Part shown: positions 8,743 to 17,638 of the stretch, one piece after another
Layout of the letters: every line of letters starts with the position of its first letter
How positions within the stretch are numbered: the first letter of the stretch is position 1
Origin: Taibaiella chishuiensis
Lineage (GTDB): Bacteria > Bacteroidota > Bacteroidia > Chitinophagales > Chitinophagaceae
DNA: 64,000 nt
Assembly (NCBI RefSeq): GCF_003014535.1
Contig: NZ_PYGD01000009.1
Coordinates: forward strand, 153,940 to 217,939
Reading direction: 5' to 3'
The notes under the pieces: generated by a model
What the model was told of the DNA's origin: nothing
Seen by the model: the letters and a program-made list of their open reading frames with translations, nothing else
The model's database searches: none
Translations under genes and position numbers: made by a program

Positions 8743-8774
8743 TCGCGAGGTCTCCCCCAAAGGGGGCCTTGCGA
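8743..8774 (+). repeat. Dispersed hairpin repeat, copy A1
   Basis: TCGCGAGG (8743-8750) pairs with CCTTGCGA (8767-8774), including one G-U pair. A C-rich/G-rich inner stem surrounds CAAA. It shares the pattern GTCTCC...CAAAGG and the outer arms with the copies at 28.0-28.4 and 53.4-53.6 kb. Confidence 0.7.
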
Positions 8775-8867
8775 AGGGGATATAACGCTTCGAAATCCGA
8801 CCGGATCAACATATCCTGTAAAAATTAGTCTCGCAGCGGTGCGGCGAATGCTGCACCATCAATTGAT

Positions 8868-8904
8868 CTTCGCCGCGAGTTCTCCAGCAAGGATCCTTGC
8901 GAAG
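8868..8904 (+). repeat. Dispersed hairpin repeat, copy A2
   Basis: CTTCGC (8868-8873) pairs with GCGAAG (8899-8904). Inside are CGCGAGTTCTCC and GGATCCTTGCG, a diverged form of copy A1. It directly precedes the terminator of the beta-CASP gene. Confidence 0.6.
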
Positions 8905-8936
8905 GAAAAAAAAGCCGGGCAATACGATTGCCCGGC
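8905..8936 (-). terminator. Terminator of the beta-CASP hydrolase gene
   Basis: A ten-pair perfect stem GCCGGGCAAT / ATTGCCCGGC with an ACG loop. The plus-strand A run at 8906-8913 forms the T tail. Confidence 0.9.
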
Positions 8937-8959
8937 CCTCTGCTATGAAATTATTTGAA

Positions 8960-10372
8960 TTAATCCAGGTTGCCCATACCCACTTCCTGGTGCTGTGCAG
9001 GGATCATCACATCTTTAAAACCTTTGCGTTGCAGTTTGGCGGCAAACTCCTGCTGTACTTCGTATTCACCGTGTACGAGGAATAACTTTTTTACCTCGCG
9101 CGCATCCTGGCAGGCCAGCCATTGGCTCATGTCGTCGTAGTCGCCGTGGGCGCTCAGGCTTTCGATCACCACTACATCGGCATTGACCTTGAACTCCTGG
9201 CCGAATATGCTTACTTCCTGTGCGCCGTTGCGCAGGCGGCCGCCGAGCGATTGCGGTTCGCAATAACCAACGATCAGGATGGTATTGCGGCCATCTTCGA
9301 TATTGTTGGCGATATGGTGTTTGATCCTGCCGGCTTCGGCCATACCGGATGCGGAGATAATCACGCAGGGCTCTTTCTTGAAGTTCAGCGCCTTGGATTC
9401 TTCTACATCTTCGATCATATGCAGGCCTTTGAAGTCGAAGGGATCTTCATCTTTTTTCAGCACTTCCTGTACCCGGCTGTTAAACAATTCGGGGAACTGC
9501 TTAACGACCTCGGTAGTGGCAATAGACATCGGGCTGTCTACATAATAAGACAGTTTGGGCAGGCGGTTTTCGAGCTCCAGCTGGTTCAGGGCATAAAGCA
9601 GTTCCTGCGTACGGCCTACACTAAAGGCGGGTATGATGAGCTTACCTTTTTTATGCAGGCAGGCGGTTTCGATCTGGGTGAGTAACTGGTCGGCCGGGGG
9701 CAGCGCGCGTGGGTGCAGCTTGTTGCCATAGGTCGATTCCATAATGATGTAATCGGCCTGGGGAAAGGTTTCCGGCGATTTAAGGATATCGTCGCCATAA
9801 CGTCCTATGTCGCCGCTAAAGGTGAGGCTTACCGTCTTGCCATTCTCTTTAAGTTTGAGGTGTACACAGGCGCTGCCGATAATGTGGCCGGCATCGGTAT
9901 ACATGAGTTGTACCTGGTCGTCGATGGTATGCCATTCGCGAAAGCTCAGCGGGGTAAATAACGGGAATACCCGGATAGCATCCTGGGTGTTGTACAGGGG
10001 CGTCACCGGCGGCTTACCCTGGTTGGCGCGTACCTTATTGGCAAATTTGGCGTCCATCTCCTGGATATGCGCACTGTCGCGCAACAGGATTTCGGCCAGG
10101 GCTGCGGTAGCTTTGGTGCAATAGATCTTTCCCTGGAAGCCTTCGTTTACCAGTTTGGGCAACAAACCTACGTGGTCGATATGGGCATGAGAGAGGATAA
10201 CATAGCTGATTTCTTTCGGTTCGAACCCGAACTCTTCATTAAGACTAAGTGTGTCCTTACCCATTCCCTGGAACATGCCGCAGTCCAATAAGATTTTTTT
10301 GTTAGGATTCAGATGTACAATGTGTTTGGACCCGGTAACCGTCCTGGCTGCGCCATGAAAGGATATTTTCAT
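8960..10372 (-). CDS. Beta-CASP metallo-beta-lactamase-fold ribonuclease-like protein
   Basis: A 470-residue protein of the family of RNA-processing nucleases that includes CPSF73-like exonucleases. The zinc motif SHAHIDH is at 61-67 (His62, His64, Asp66, His67). The later metallo-beta-lactamase motifs are present (GHIIGSACVHL and the FSGDIGR Asp). The beta-CASP insert and the RMMBL end follow (SLSAHGDYDDM and LVHGE). RNA 3'-end processing or decay is the likely role, while the real substrate is not known. It is a single gene with a clear terminator; no typical -7 box is obvious upstream. Confidence 0.88.
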   Translation of the reverse strand: MKISFHGAARTVTGSKHIVHLNPNKKILLDCGMFQGMGKDTLSLNEEFGFEPKEISYVILSHAHIDHVGLLPKLVNEGFQGKIYCTKATAALAEILLRDSAHIQEMDAKFANKVRANQGKPPVTPLYNTQDAIRVFPLFTPLSFREWHTIDDQVQLMYTDAGHIIGSACVHLKLKENGKTVSLTFSGDIGRYGDDILKSPETFPQADYIIMESTYGNKLHPRALPPADQLLTQIETACLHKKGKLIIPAFSVGRTQELLYALNQLELENRLPKLSYYVDSPMSIATTEVVKQFPELFNSRVQEVLKKDEDPFDFKGLHMIEDVEESKALNFKKEPCVIISASGMAEAGRIKHHIANNIEDGRNTILIVGYCEPQSLGGRLRNGAQEVSIFGQEFKVNADVVVIESLSAHGDYDDMSQWLACQDAREVKKLFLVHGEYEVQQEFAAKLQRKGFKDVMIPAQHQEVGMGNLD

Positions 10373-10513
10373 ACTATTTTGTATTTTATTGTTTTGTGTG
10401 TTATTTTAATTCTTCATTTATTCTTTTTCCGAAATAAAAATAACACTTTTCAGGCAAACCTGCCGGCCATGTTAAATAATGGGTGAAATAGGTAATTGCA
10501 ATTATTTTTATAT

Positions 10514-10521
10514 TAATTTTG
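10514..10521 (+). promoter_or_regulatory. -7 promoter box of pckA
   Basis: TAATTTTG, 24 bases before the pckA ATG. A TTG at 10496-10498 is closer than the usual spacing. Confidence 0.5.
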
Positions 10522-10545
10522 CAGCCTAATTTCAAATAGAAAAAC

Positions 10546-12165
10546 ATGCAAGAATACGGCCTCAAAAATTCTAATGCAAACCTTGCTGACGCGGGGTTAA
10601 ATGTTGCAATTGCTCATTGGAACTTATCTTCTGAAGAGCTTACAAAAAAAACGATAGAACTGGGACAAGGCGAGTTGAACGATACTAATGCCCTTTGTGT
10701 TAGCACCGGCAAATTTACCGGCCGCTCCCCTAAAGACAAATTCACCGTTAAGGATGCAATCACTGAAAAATCGGTTGATTGGGGTGATGTAAATATCCCT
10801 TTTGCTCCTGAGGCATTTGATAAGCTGTACGATAAAGTGTGCGCTTACTTATCCGGCAAAGAAGTATGGGTGCGTGACGCTTATGCCTGTGCTGATCCTA
10901 AATTCAGACTGAACATCCGCGTTGTAAACGAAACGCCATGGGCCAACCTGTTCTGCAACGACCTGTTCCTGCGTCCTACAGAAGACGAGATCAAAACACA
11001 AACTCCGGATTGGACCATCATCCAGGCTCCTGGTTTCCAGGCCGATCCTGCTGTTGACGGTACCCGCCAGGGCAATTTCACCATCGTTAACTTTACCCGT
11101 AAAGTAATCCTGATCGGTGGTAGCGCTTATACCGGCGAAATGAAAAAAGGCATCTTCGGCGTACTGAACTTCGTACTGCCGCACGATCATAAAGTATTAT
11201 CCATGCACTGCTCTGCCAACGAAGGTAAAGACGGCGACGTAGCCCTGTTCTTCGGTCTGAGCGGTACCGGCAAAACCACCCTGAGCGCCGATCCTAACCG
11301 TGCCCTTATCGGTGATGACGAGCATGGCTGGGCCGATGGTTCTGTATTCAACTTCGAAGGCGGTTGCTATGCAAAATGTATCGACCTGAGCGCTGAAAAA
11401 GAACCACAGATCTTTAACGCGATCAAACCCGGCGCCCTGCTGGAAAACATCAAATTTATCGAGGGTACCAAAACGGTAGATTATGCAGATGGCAGCATCA
11501 CGGAAAACACCCGTGCCGCTTACCCGATCTTCCACATCGATAATGCTAAAGAACCATCTTACGGTGGCGATCCTAAAAATATCTTCTTCCTTACCTGTGA
11601 CGCATTCGGTATCCTGCCCCCGATCTCTAAACTGACCAAAGGCCAGGCTATGTACCACTTCATCAGTGGTTATACCGCTAAGGTTGCCGGTACAGAAGTG
11701 GGCGTTACCGAGCCGCAGACTACTTTCTCTGCCTGCTTCGGCCGCGTATTCCTGCCCCTGCACCCGACTAAATATGCCGAGCTGCTGGGTAAAAAACTGG
11801 AAGAGCATCCTGACGCTAAAGTATGGCTGATCAACACAGGCTGGAGCGGTGGCGCTTATGGCACCGGTAGCCGTATGAGCCTGAAATACACGCGTGCTAT
11901 GATCACTGCAGCCCTGAACGGCGAACTGGACAACGTAGAATATGTACCGCACAGCGTATTTGGCGTATTGAAGCCACAAAGCTGCCCGGGCGTACCTGCT
12001 GAAATCCTGAACCCACGCGAAACATGGGCGGATAAAGAAGCGTACGATAAGAAAGCAAACGAACTGGCTGGCCTGTTCGTGAAAAACTTCGAAAAGTATG
12101 CCGACCAGGCTAACGAAGAAATCCTGGCAGCAGCGCCTAAAGTAGCTGTTGACGTGATTAACTAA
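10546..12165 (+). CDS. pckA: Phosphoenolpyruvate carboxykinase (ATP)
   Basis: Decarboxylates oxaloacetate to PEP with ATP, the entry step of gluconeogenesis, and can run in reverse in anaplerosis. The 539-residue length is normal for the ATP-dependent type. Visible motifs are the substrate-binding GRSPKDKF near 57-64, the P-loop GLSGTGKTT at 237-245, the metal and nucleotide motif DDEHGW near 262-267 and NTGWSGG near 427. Codon choice is strongly biased, as in the ribosomal protein genes, suggesting high expression. The gene is monocistronic with its own promoter and terminator. Confidence 0.97.
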   Translation: MQEYGLKNSNANLADAGLNVAIAHWNLSSEELTKKTIELGQGELNDTNALCVSTGKFTGRSPKDKFTVKDAITEKSVDWGDVNIPFAPEAFDKLYDKVCAYLSGKEVWVRDAYACADPKFRLNIRVVNETPWANLFCNDLFLRPTEDEIKTQTPDWTIIQAPGFQADPAVDGTRQGNFTIVNFTRKVILIGGSAYTGEMKKGIFGVLNFVLPHDHKVLSMHCSANEGKDGDVALFFGLSGTGKTTLSADPNRALIGDDEHGWADGSVFNFEGGCYAKCIDLSAEKEPQIFNAIKPGALLENIKFIEGTKTVDYADGSITENTRAAYPIFHIDNAKEPSYGGDPKNIFFLTCDAFGILPPISKLTKGQAMYHFISGYTAKVAGTEVGVTEPQTTFSACFGRVFLPLHPTKYAELLGKKLEEHPDAKVWLINTGWSGGAYGTGSRMSLKYTRAMITAALNGELDNVEYVPHSVFGVLKPQSCPGVPAEILNPRETWADKEAYDKKANELAGLFVKNFEKYADQANEEILAAAPKVAVDVIN

Positions 12166-12193
12166 GTGCATGTCCCTGATCAATAAGATACCC

Positions 12194-12227
12194 GCAACCC
12201 GGCCTCCAGGCCGGGTTGCTTTTTTTA
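12194..12227 (+). terminator. Terminator of pckA
   Basis: GCAACCCGGCC / GGCCGGGTTGC with a TCCA loop and a run of seven T residues. Confidence 0.92.
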
Positions 12228-12284
12228 AGAAAAAAAATTGTCCTTCTTTGTAACTTTTTTTACCGGCTACCGATTAACTAGTAA

Positions 12285-12770
12285 ATGACCACTACTGAAT
12301 ACAATCAATGCGTACGAGAACTGGCCGATGGCCTGTATCGCTTTGCATGTAAAAGCATGAATGATCAGGAGGAGGCCAAGGATGTAGTGCAGCAAGCCTT
12401 TGTAACGTTATGGGAAAAACGGGAAATGGTAGCGGCAGAGAAAGGAAAAAGTTTCCTGTTTACCATTGTGTACCGGCGCTGTATGGATATACACCGAACG
12501 CGGGGCCGGACCCGCAGTACCGAAAACCTGAACGAAAATGTGCTGACCGAACAACCCAAACCCCACGACCTGAAAAAAATATTACAAAATGCCCTGTCTA
12601 CCCTGGACACACAAGCCAAAAACCTGGTGTTATTAAAGGACTACGAAGGATACAGTTATGAAGAGATCGCTACACTAACAGATTTGAATACCACACAAGT
12701 AAAAGTGTACCTGCACCGCGCAAGAAAAGAACTGAGACAATACCTGGTAAGCAGAGCACATATAATCTGA
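12285..12770 (+). CDS. ECF-type RNA polymerase sigma factor
   Basis: A 161-residue group 4 sigma factor. Region 2 spans about 8-72 (LADGLYRFACKSMNDQEEAKD, then the DVVQQAFVTLWEKR segment that contacts -10 DNA and core). Region 4 spans about 105-155, with a helix-turn-helix in YSYEEIATLTDLNTTQVKVYLHRAR. It is followed 7 bases later by a single-span membrane protein shaped like an anti-sigma factor and then by a predicted outer membrane protein, the layout of an envelope-responsive ECF module. The signal is unknown. No consensus -7 box precedes it, which would fit self-regulation. Confidence 0.9.
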   Translation: MTTTEYNQCVRELADGLYRFACKSMNDQEEAKDVVQQAFVTLWEKREMVAAEKGKSFLFTIVYRRCMDIHRTRGRTRSTENLNENVLTEQPKPHDLKKILQNALSTLDTQAKNLVLLKDYEGYSYEEIATLTDLNTTQVKVYLHRARKELRQYLVSRAHII

Positions 12771-12777
12771 GTTAAAC

Positions 12778-13611
12778 ATGGAAATCAATCCAAACAATAT
12801 AGAAGAGCAGATCCTGTTGTACGTAGACGGGGAACTGAGCACCGAAGAGGCCGGCAACTTGCTGCAGTACATCGCCCTGCATCCGCAATGGCGTATCCTG
12901 CTCGAAGAGTACAAGAGCCTGGTGCTGCCGCCGGAGGATGAGTTGGTGTTTGAAGGGAAGGAAGCGCTCCTGCAACCGGAGCCGCAGGTACTGCCCTTTA
13001 AACCGAGCCGCAAACCGGTACTGATGCGCCGCGCCGCAGCAGTAGCATTGATTGCAGGTGCGGCAGGTCTTACCTGGCTGTTTTCCCGCCAGGATATTGG
13101 TAGCGCATTACCCGGCAGTACGCCTGTAGCCCTGGTACACCAGCCCGTTGCAGTTGATACCACGACGCCCGGGGCGCCGGCTACTGTAACGCCGACCCCA
13201 ACCGTTATGATCGCCCGCAGCAATACCCAAACGATGACTACAGCGAAAAACGGGGTAGTACAACCTGCAACAGCATTGCCCGGAGCGCAGGTAGCCCGGC
13301 ACGAATCGACACCTGTAGACCCGATAGCCGGCAACCTGCCTGTTGCCGTAGGCGAGGCGCCTCCCAAACAACGGGCACTTGAAATGCAGCGGCCCCTGGC
13401 TTTAACAGAAGCGGAATCTGCGGATGCCCTGGCCAGCAAGGCTTCCCTGCCCGGATGGTTGCCGGTAAGCGACCAGAAGCTGGAAGGACTGAACGGCCTG
13501 ATCGCCCATATCCGCGGCGTAAAAGACAGTGTGGCGTCCAAAGCAGCACAACTGAAACGAACCACCTTTGTGATCCGTCTCGGTGAAAAAGAAATTGCTT
13601 TTAGAAAATAA
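12778..13611 (+). CDS. Probable anti-sigma factor, single membrane span
   Basis: A 277-residue protein that I assign mainly from context. Residues 1-50 (NIEEQILLYVDGELSTEEAGN...) look like the N-terminal zinc-finger-type or ZAS-like helical domain of anti-sigma factors, but the HxxxCxxC zinc motif is absent. One membrane helix lies at about 82-100 (AAVALIAGAAGLTWLF). The region from 100 to 220 is rich in Pro, Thr, Ala and Val and is probably an extended periplasmic stretch. The last 60 residues are more ordered and end in KEIAFRK. It begins 7 bases after the sigma gene. Confidence 0.65.
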   Translation: MEINPNNIEEQILLYVDGELSTEEAGNLLQYIALHPQWRILLEEYKSLVLPPEDELVFEGKEALLQPEPQVLPFKPSRKPVLMRRAAAVALIAGAAGLTWLFSRQDIGSALPGSTPVALVHQPVAVDTTTPGAPATVTPTPTVMIARSNTQTMTTAKNGVVQPATALPGAQVARHESTPVDPIAGNLPVAVGEAPPKQRALEMQRPLALTEAESADALASKASLPGWLPVSDQKLEGLNGLIAHIRGVKDSVASKAAQLKRTTFVIRLGEKEIAFRK

Positions 13612-13699
13612 AACAGAGAAAACGCCGGCAGGTGCGCAAAGCAGCTGATTGTGCAAGCCGCCGGGCTTTCGACCATTAACATCCCTAAACAAACAGATT

Positions 13700-14587
13700 A
13701 TGTCCCGTATAAGCATTATAATAACCGCACTGACCTTAATGGCTACCACAGCAGTAGCGCAAAACAAACCGGCCGAAACCGTAACACTTACCGAAGATCA
13801 GCCCGATAAAAGCGGTATGCTGGTACTCGGCAAGAAAGATTCTGCCAGCAAAAACACGACCTATTTATCCCTGGGTACCGGGGGCGTTAGAGTAACCTCG
13901 AAAAGGCAGGATAGCATCAACAAAAGGAAAACCGTGGAAATGCATTGGCTGATGTTTGACCTGGGCATCAATGCCCTCAACGATCGCACCAATTACAATG
14001 ATGCCGCGGCACAACAATACCTGCAGGTGCCCGATGATAAGAAGAACGGTAATCTCTTTTCGTTGCGGCAGGGCAAGTCGATCAACGTAAATATCTGGCC
14101 CGTACTGATGAATATTAAACTGCTGCAAAGCCGCGCACAGAAAATATCGCTGTATACCGGCGCAGGGCTGCAACTCTACAACTTTAAATTCAACAGGGAC
14201 ATTTCCTATGTCAACGAAACCCGGCCGATGGTGATCGAGGACAACGTACGGTTCAGCAAGAACAAACTGGCCTTTGCTTATGTAAGCATCCCCATGATGT
14301 TTAACTTCAAAACCCGTATGGGTGGCAGCAACCTCTGGCTGGTATATGGCTTTGGTGCGATTGGCGGTTACTGCTTCGACTCCTGGACCAAACAGATCTC
14401 CGACGAAAGAGGCAAACAGAAGAACCATGATGAATTCAACTTCCAGAAGTTTAACCTGAACCTCAGCGGCGAGATCGGCATCGATAACTATATCCGCTTT
14501 TATGCTACCTACCAGGTAACTAATTTATACAAAGATGCGCTGGTGCAAAATCCGTACTGTATCGGTATCCGCTTCTTCGGCATCTAA
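13700..14587 (+). CDS. Predicted outer membrane beta-barrel protein
   Basis: A 295-residue exported protein. Residues 1-21 are a signal peptide ending TTAVAQ, which fixes the ATG at 13700 rather than an upstream alternative at 13649. The mature part alternates short hydrophobic strands and polar turns (LYTGAGLQLYNFKF, LAFAYVSIPMMFNF, NLWLVYGFGAIGG). It ends with a strand closing in a terminal aromatic segment (YCIGIRFFGI), as in PorT-like or OmpA-like barrels. It is the third gene of the sigma/anti-sigma cluster, so it may be a target or sensor of that module. Confidence 0.72.
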   Translation: MSRISIIITALTLMATTAVAQNKPAETVTLTEDQPDKSGMLVLGKKDSASKNTTYLSLGTGGVRVTSKRQDSINKRKTVEMHWLMFDLGINALNDRTNYNDAAAQQYLQVPDDKKNGNLFSLRQGKSINVNIWPVLMNIKLLQSRAQKISLYTGAGLQLYNFKFNRDISYVNETRPMVIEDNVRFSKNKLAFAYVSIPMMFNFKTRMGGSNLWLVYGFGAIGGYCFDSWTKQISDERGKQKNHDEFNFQKFNLNLSGEIGIDNYIRFYATYQVTNLYKDALVQNPYCIGIRFFGI

Positions 14588-14616
14588 GATTTTCATGCAT
14601 TTTGCTTATTTAGCAA

Positions 14617-14648
14617 GGGCCGCCCTTTCAAGGGTGGCTTTGTTTTTT
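14617..14648 (+). terminator. Terminator of the ECF sigma cluster
   Basis: GCCGCCCTT / AAGGGTGGC stem (14619-14638, one G-U pair) followed by TTTGTTTTTT. Confidence 0.82.
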
Positions 14649-14665
14649 ATGCTTACCTTGCAGTT

Positions 14666-15460
14666 ATGTCGTCACTAACCATAAGCCTGATCCAGAGCAA
14701 CCTCTACTGGGAAGATAAAGAACGTAACCTGCAACAGTTTGCGGACAAGATCGCCGGCTTGCCGGCCAGCAGCCAGGTAGTGGTACTGCCCGAAATGTTC
14801 AGCACGGGGTTCAGCATGCAGCCCGAAACCTTCGCCGAAACGATGGACGGCACTACGGTAGCCTGGTTACGGCAAACGGCCAAAGCCAACCGGAAGATCA
14901 TTACCGGTAGTATGATCGTAGCCGAGGACGGACAGTATTATAACCGGTTAATATGGATGCAACCCGATGGCACCTGTTATCATTACGATAAAAGGCACCT
15001 TTTCGGTTTTGCCGGCGAAGACCGTCATTATACGGCGGGCGATAAAAGGCTGATTGTCCGGGTAAATGGCTGGAAGCTATGCCTGCAGGTGTGTTACGAC
15101 CTGCGCTTCCCCGTATGGGCAAGACAAAAAGGAACGCCCGACAGCACCGATGGCTTGTACGATATCCTGTTGTACGTGGCCAACTGGCCGCAAAGACGCA
15201 GCCTGCCCTGGAAGACCTTGTTACAGGCAAGGGCCATCGAAAACCAGGCCTATGTGATTGGTGTGAACCGGGTAGGTAATGACGGCAACGATATCTACCA
15301 TAGCGGCGACAGCAGCCTTATCGACCCGTTGGGCAATATCATCTGGCAACAGGCCGATGAGGAAGCCGTATATACCCATACCCTGCGCAAAGAAGACCTG
15401 GAGCAGGTGCGCAGCCAATTCCCTTTCCTTAACGACGCCGATCCGTTTATGATCCTGTAA
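14666..15460 (+). CDS. Nitrilase-family omega-amidase-like hydrolase
   Basis: A 264-residue carbon-nitrogen hydrolase with the complete Glu-Lys-Cys triad: Glu43 in VLPEMFSTGF, Lys109 in YDKRHLF and Cys143 in QVCYDLRFPV. The sequence pattern (EMFSTGFSM, GEDRHYTAG, NRVGNDGN) is that of the YafV/omega-amidase branch. That branch hydrolyses alpha-ketoglutaramate and alpha-ketosuccinamate to the keto acids and ammonia, a metabolite-repair step. The precise substrate is inferred from family. A promoter-like TACCTTG lies just 5 bases before the ATG, so the transcript may have almost no leader. Confidence 0.9.
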   Translation: MSSLTISLIQSNLYWEDKERNLQQFADKIAGLPASSQVVVLPEMFSTGFSMQPETFAETMDGTTVAWLRQTAKANRKIITGSMIVAEDGQYYNRLIWMQPDGTCYHYDKRHLFGFAGEDRHYTAGDKRLIVRVNGWKLCLQVCYDLRFPVWARQKGTPDSTDGLYDILLYVANWPQRRSLPWKTLLQARAIENQAYVIGVNRVGNDGNDIYHSGDSSLIDPLGNIIWQQADEEAVYTHTLRKEDLEQVRSQFPFLNDADPFMIL

Positions 15461-15466
15461 GCCGGA

Positions 15467-17554
15467 TCAGATACTGCCTTCCAGTATCCAGGCGCCCGAT
15501 TCCTGCACCCAGTGCACCTTTATGCCTAATGCCTGTAACTGCGCTTTCCAGCGTAGCGCTTTACTGCGCGAAAGACTGCCGTCGAGTATGACCATACCCG
15601 GGTGGAAAACCGCTTGCCAGGCTGTACCCCGGTACCGGCAGGCCGTACTGACCACGAGGTAGTCAACGGGGAAAGTACTGCCTGTTTTAAAATGCGCATC
15701 ATCTTTAAGGTACAGCACCGATTTCGTACCAATCTTCCAGTAACAAATGCCGGTGTCCGCAGCTACTTCGGTAATCGCCCGGTATCCCAGCCGGGCGGGC
15801 AACAAAGTATAACTGCCGGTTTTCGGATCTACGGGATAATTGCCGGGCAGACCGGCGGCGGCTACGCTCTTACCCCTGAAGTGATCGGCCAGGCCCGACC
15901 TGGCGGTGTTGTAGATCACCAGTCTTTCGGTATGCAACGCCGTTACATCCTGGTATATAAAACTGCCGCATAGCAGCAGGCAACAGGCTAATGTCGCATA
16001 CAGGTATTGCCTGTGCCGGTTAACGCAAAAGAGACAACAACCCACAACTGCCGCCATCATCAGCCAATAGTCTGTAAGGCTTAACCACAGGTGCCTGGCA
16101 TCGTCGGGCGTAAGCTGCGCCAGTTGTAATACAATGCGATGAAACCAGGCCGTGATCCGGGCCAGCACATCGCCCAGCCAGGTACAGGAGCCGAATACCG
16201 ATGCCAGCAGGAACAGCAATAGCGAACCGATCATCAGCAAAGTACTGTACAGCGCGGCAGGCAGGCTGGCGGCCAGGCCCAGTAAGGGAAACTGGTGGAA
16301 GTAATACAGCACCAGCGGGAAGACGAGTATTTGTGCCGCAATGCTTACGGCAAAAGTATCCCATGCAGCCTGCAATAATTTATTGGGAGGCATAACCAGG
16401 TTACGCACCGGTTTGTAAAACAACAGGATGGATAATACCGCCAGGAAAGAAAGCTGAACACCTACATCCCAGAGCCAGTAAGGGTTGTAGCAGAGCAGCA
16501 AAAAGGCTGTGGCTGCCCAGGTATTGATGGCATTGCCTTCCCGGCGCAGACATGTGCCGGCGGCCACAAGGGTAAAGCCCACGGCGGCGCGCACAGCAGA
16601 AGGCGGGAAACCCGTAAGCATAATATAACCCCATACGAAAGGCAGGGCCAGCAGGTATTTCAGCCAGTCATAACGTTTATAGCGGAGCCAGCTGAGCAGG
16701 AACAGCAGGATGCCGAACAACAGGGTAATATGCATACCCGATATGGCAATGATGTGTACGATACCGGTAATGGAGTAGGCCTGCCACAAGGTATCGTCGA
16801 ACGAAGCCCTTTCGTTGAGCAGGGTTGCGGCGATCAGCGAACGTGTAGTGCTGTCGCGTACATTGGCGTGGATACAGTCCAGTAAGGAATTGCTTAACCG
16901 GGTCGTGAACGAAGAAGCCGGTGGTCCTGTAGTTACTACCCGTATATCTTTGGGACTGATAAATGCCTGGTGGAAAATGCCGTTGCGCGCGGCATAGCGG
17001 GCATAGTTGAAGCCAAATGGATTGCCGCTTGCCTGTAGCGGGGCCAGTTTGTTGGGGATCAGCAGTAGGGTACCTGGTGGATACACAGGCAGGCTATCGC
17101 TGCGATAGAGATACAGGTTAAGGCGCCCCGAGGCGCTTTGCCAGCGGTTATGCTGCAGGCGGTAAACTACCTGTACCGGCAATAAGCGGGTGCGTGGCTT
17201 GTCCTGTGCGGGCGCATAGAGTTGTACGGCCAGTGCTTCGGTATGCTCCAGCTCATGCCCGTACCAACCGGGACTATGGCGTATGTCCTGGTAATAACAC
17301 AATACAGCGCCGAGGCTCAGCAGGGTAAGGGCCAGGCTGAACCGGCGAAGCCGGAACAATAAAGCAGATGCGTTGTGCGGGAAATGGGTGGCCAGGCTGC
17401 ATACAAAAGTAGCTGCGAGTGCCGATAACCAGTACCGGCCCGGTAAGGGCGGCAGTATTTGTTGCAATACAATGCCCGCCGCAAGGAGGCACAAAAGCAA
17501 TACAAAAGGATAGTGGGAAAGAACACCGGTGCGGCGTTGTACATACTTGCTCAT
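15467..17554 (-). CDS. ComEC/Rec2-family competence membrane protein
   Basis: A 695-residue polytopic inner-membrane protein of the DNA-uptake channel family. An N-terminal DUF4131-like part (about 20-200, with membrane helices) is followed by the Competence domain (about 225-490), with the signature HIIAISGMHITLLFGILL near 267-284 and GFPPSAVRAAVGF near 312. The C-terminal 150 residues do not show the HxHxDH motif of the metallo-beta-lactamase-like nuclease domain found in Firmicutes ComEC. The nuclease domain therefore looks absent or highly degenerate. No other competence genes are nearby. Confidence 0.88.
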   Translation of the reverse strand: MSKYVQRRTGVLSHYPFVLLLCLLAAGIVLQQILPPLPGRYWLSALAATFVCSLATHFPHNASALLFRLRRFSLALTLLSLGAVLCYYQDIRHSPGWYGHELEHTEALAVQLYAPAQDKPRTRLLPVQVVYRLQHNRWQSASGRLNLYLYRSDSLPVYPPGTLLLIPNKLAPLQASGNPFGFNYARYAARNGIFHQAFISPKDIRVVTTGPPASSFTTRLSNSLLDCIHANVRDSTTRSLIAATLLNERASFDDTLWQAYSITGIVHIIAISGMHITLLFGILLFLLSWLRYKRYDWLKYLLALPFVWGYIMLTGFPPSAVRAAVGFTLVAAGTCLRREGNAINTWAATAFLLLCYNPYWLWDVGVQLSFLAVLSILLFYKPVRNLVMPPNKLLQAAWDTFAVSIAAQILVFPLVLYYFHQFPLLGLAASLPAALYSTLLMIGSLLLFLLASVFGSCTWLGDVLARITAWFHRIVLQLAQLTPDDARHLWLSLTDYWLMMAAVVGCCLFCVNRHRQYLYATLACCLLLCGSFIYQDVTALHTERLVIYNTARSGLADHFRGKSVAAAGLPGNYPVDPKTGSYTLLPARLGYRAITEVAADTGICYWKIGTKSVLYLKDDAHFKTGSTFPVDYLVVSTACRYRGTAWQAVFHPGMVILDGSLSRSKALRWKAQLQALGIKVHWVQESGAWILEGSI

Positions 17555-17638
17555 AAAAGATCGTTTTAAGGATCTTTCCTAGCCGCGCTCAGGGTTTACT
17601 GGTGGTTTAAAGATACGCCATTGCTGCAATTGCGGCAA

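Larger units (their letters stand above)
8691..8904. other. Gene-free region with two hairpin repeats
   Basis: No supported gene lies between the rplI terminator and the terminator of the beta-CASP gene. The stretch holds two members of the dispersed hairpin family (8743-8774 and 8868-8904). Between them lies another hairpin, GGTGCGGC / GCTGCACC with a GAAT loop, near 8838-8857. Confidence 0.7.
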
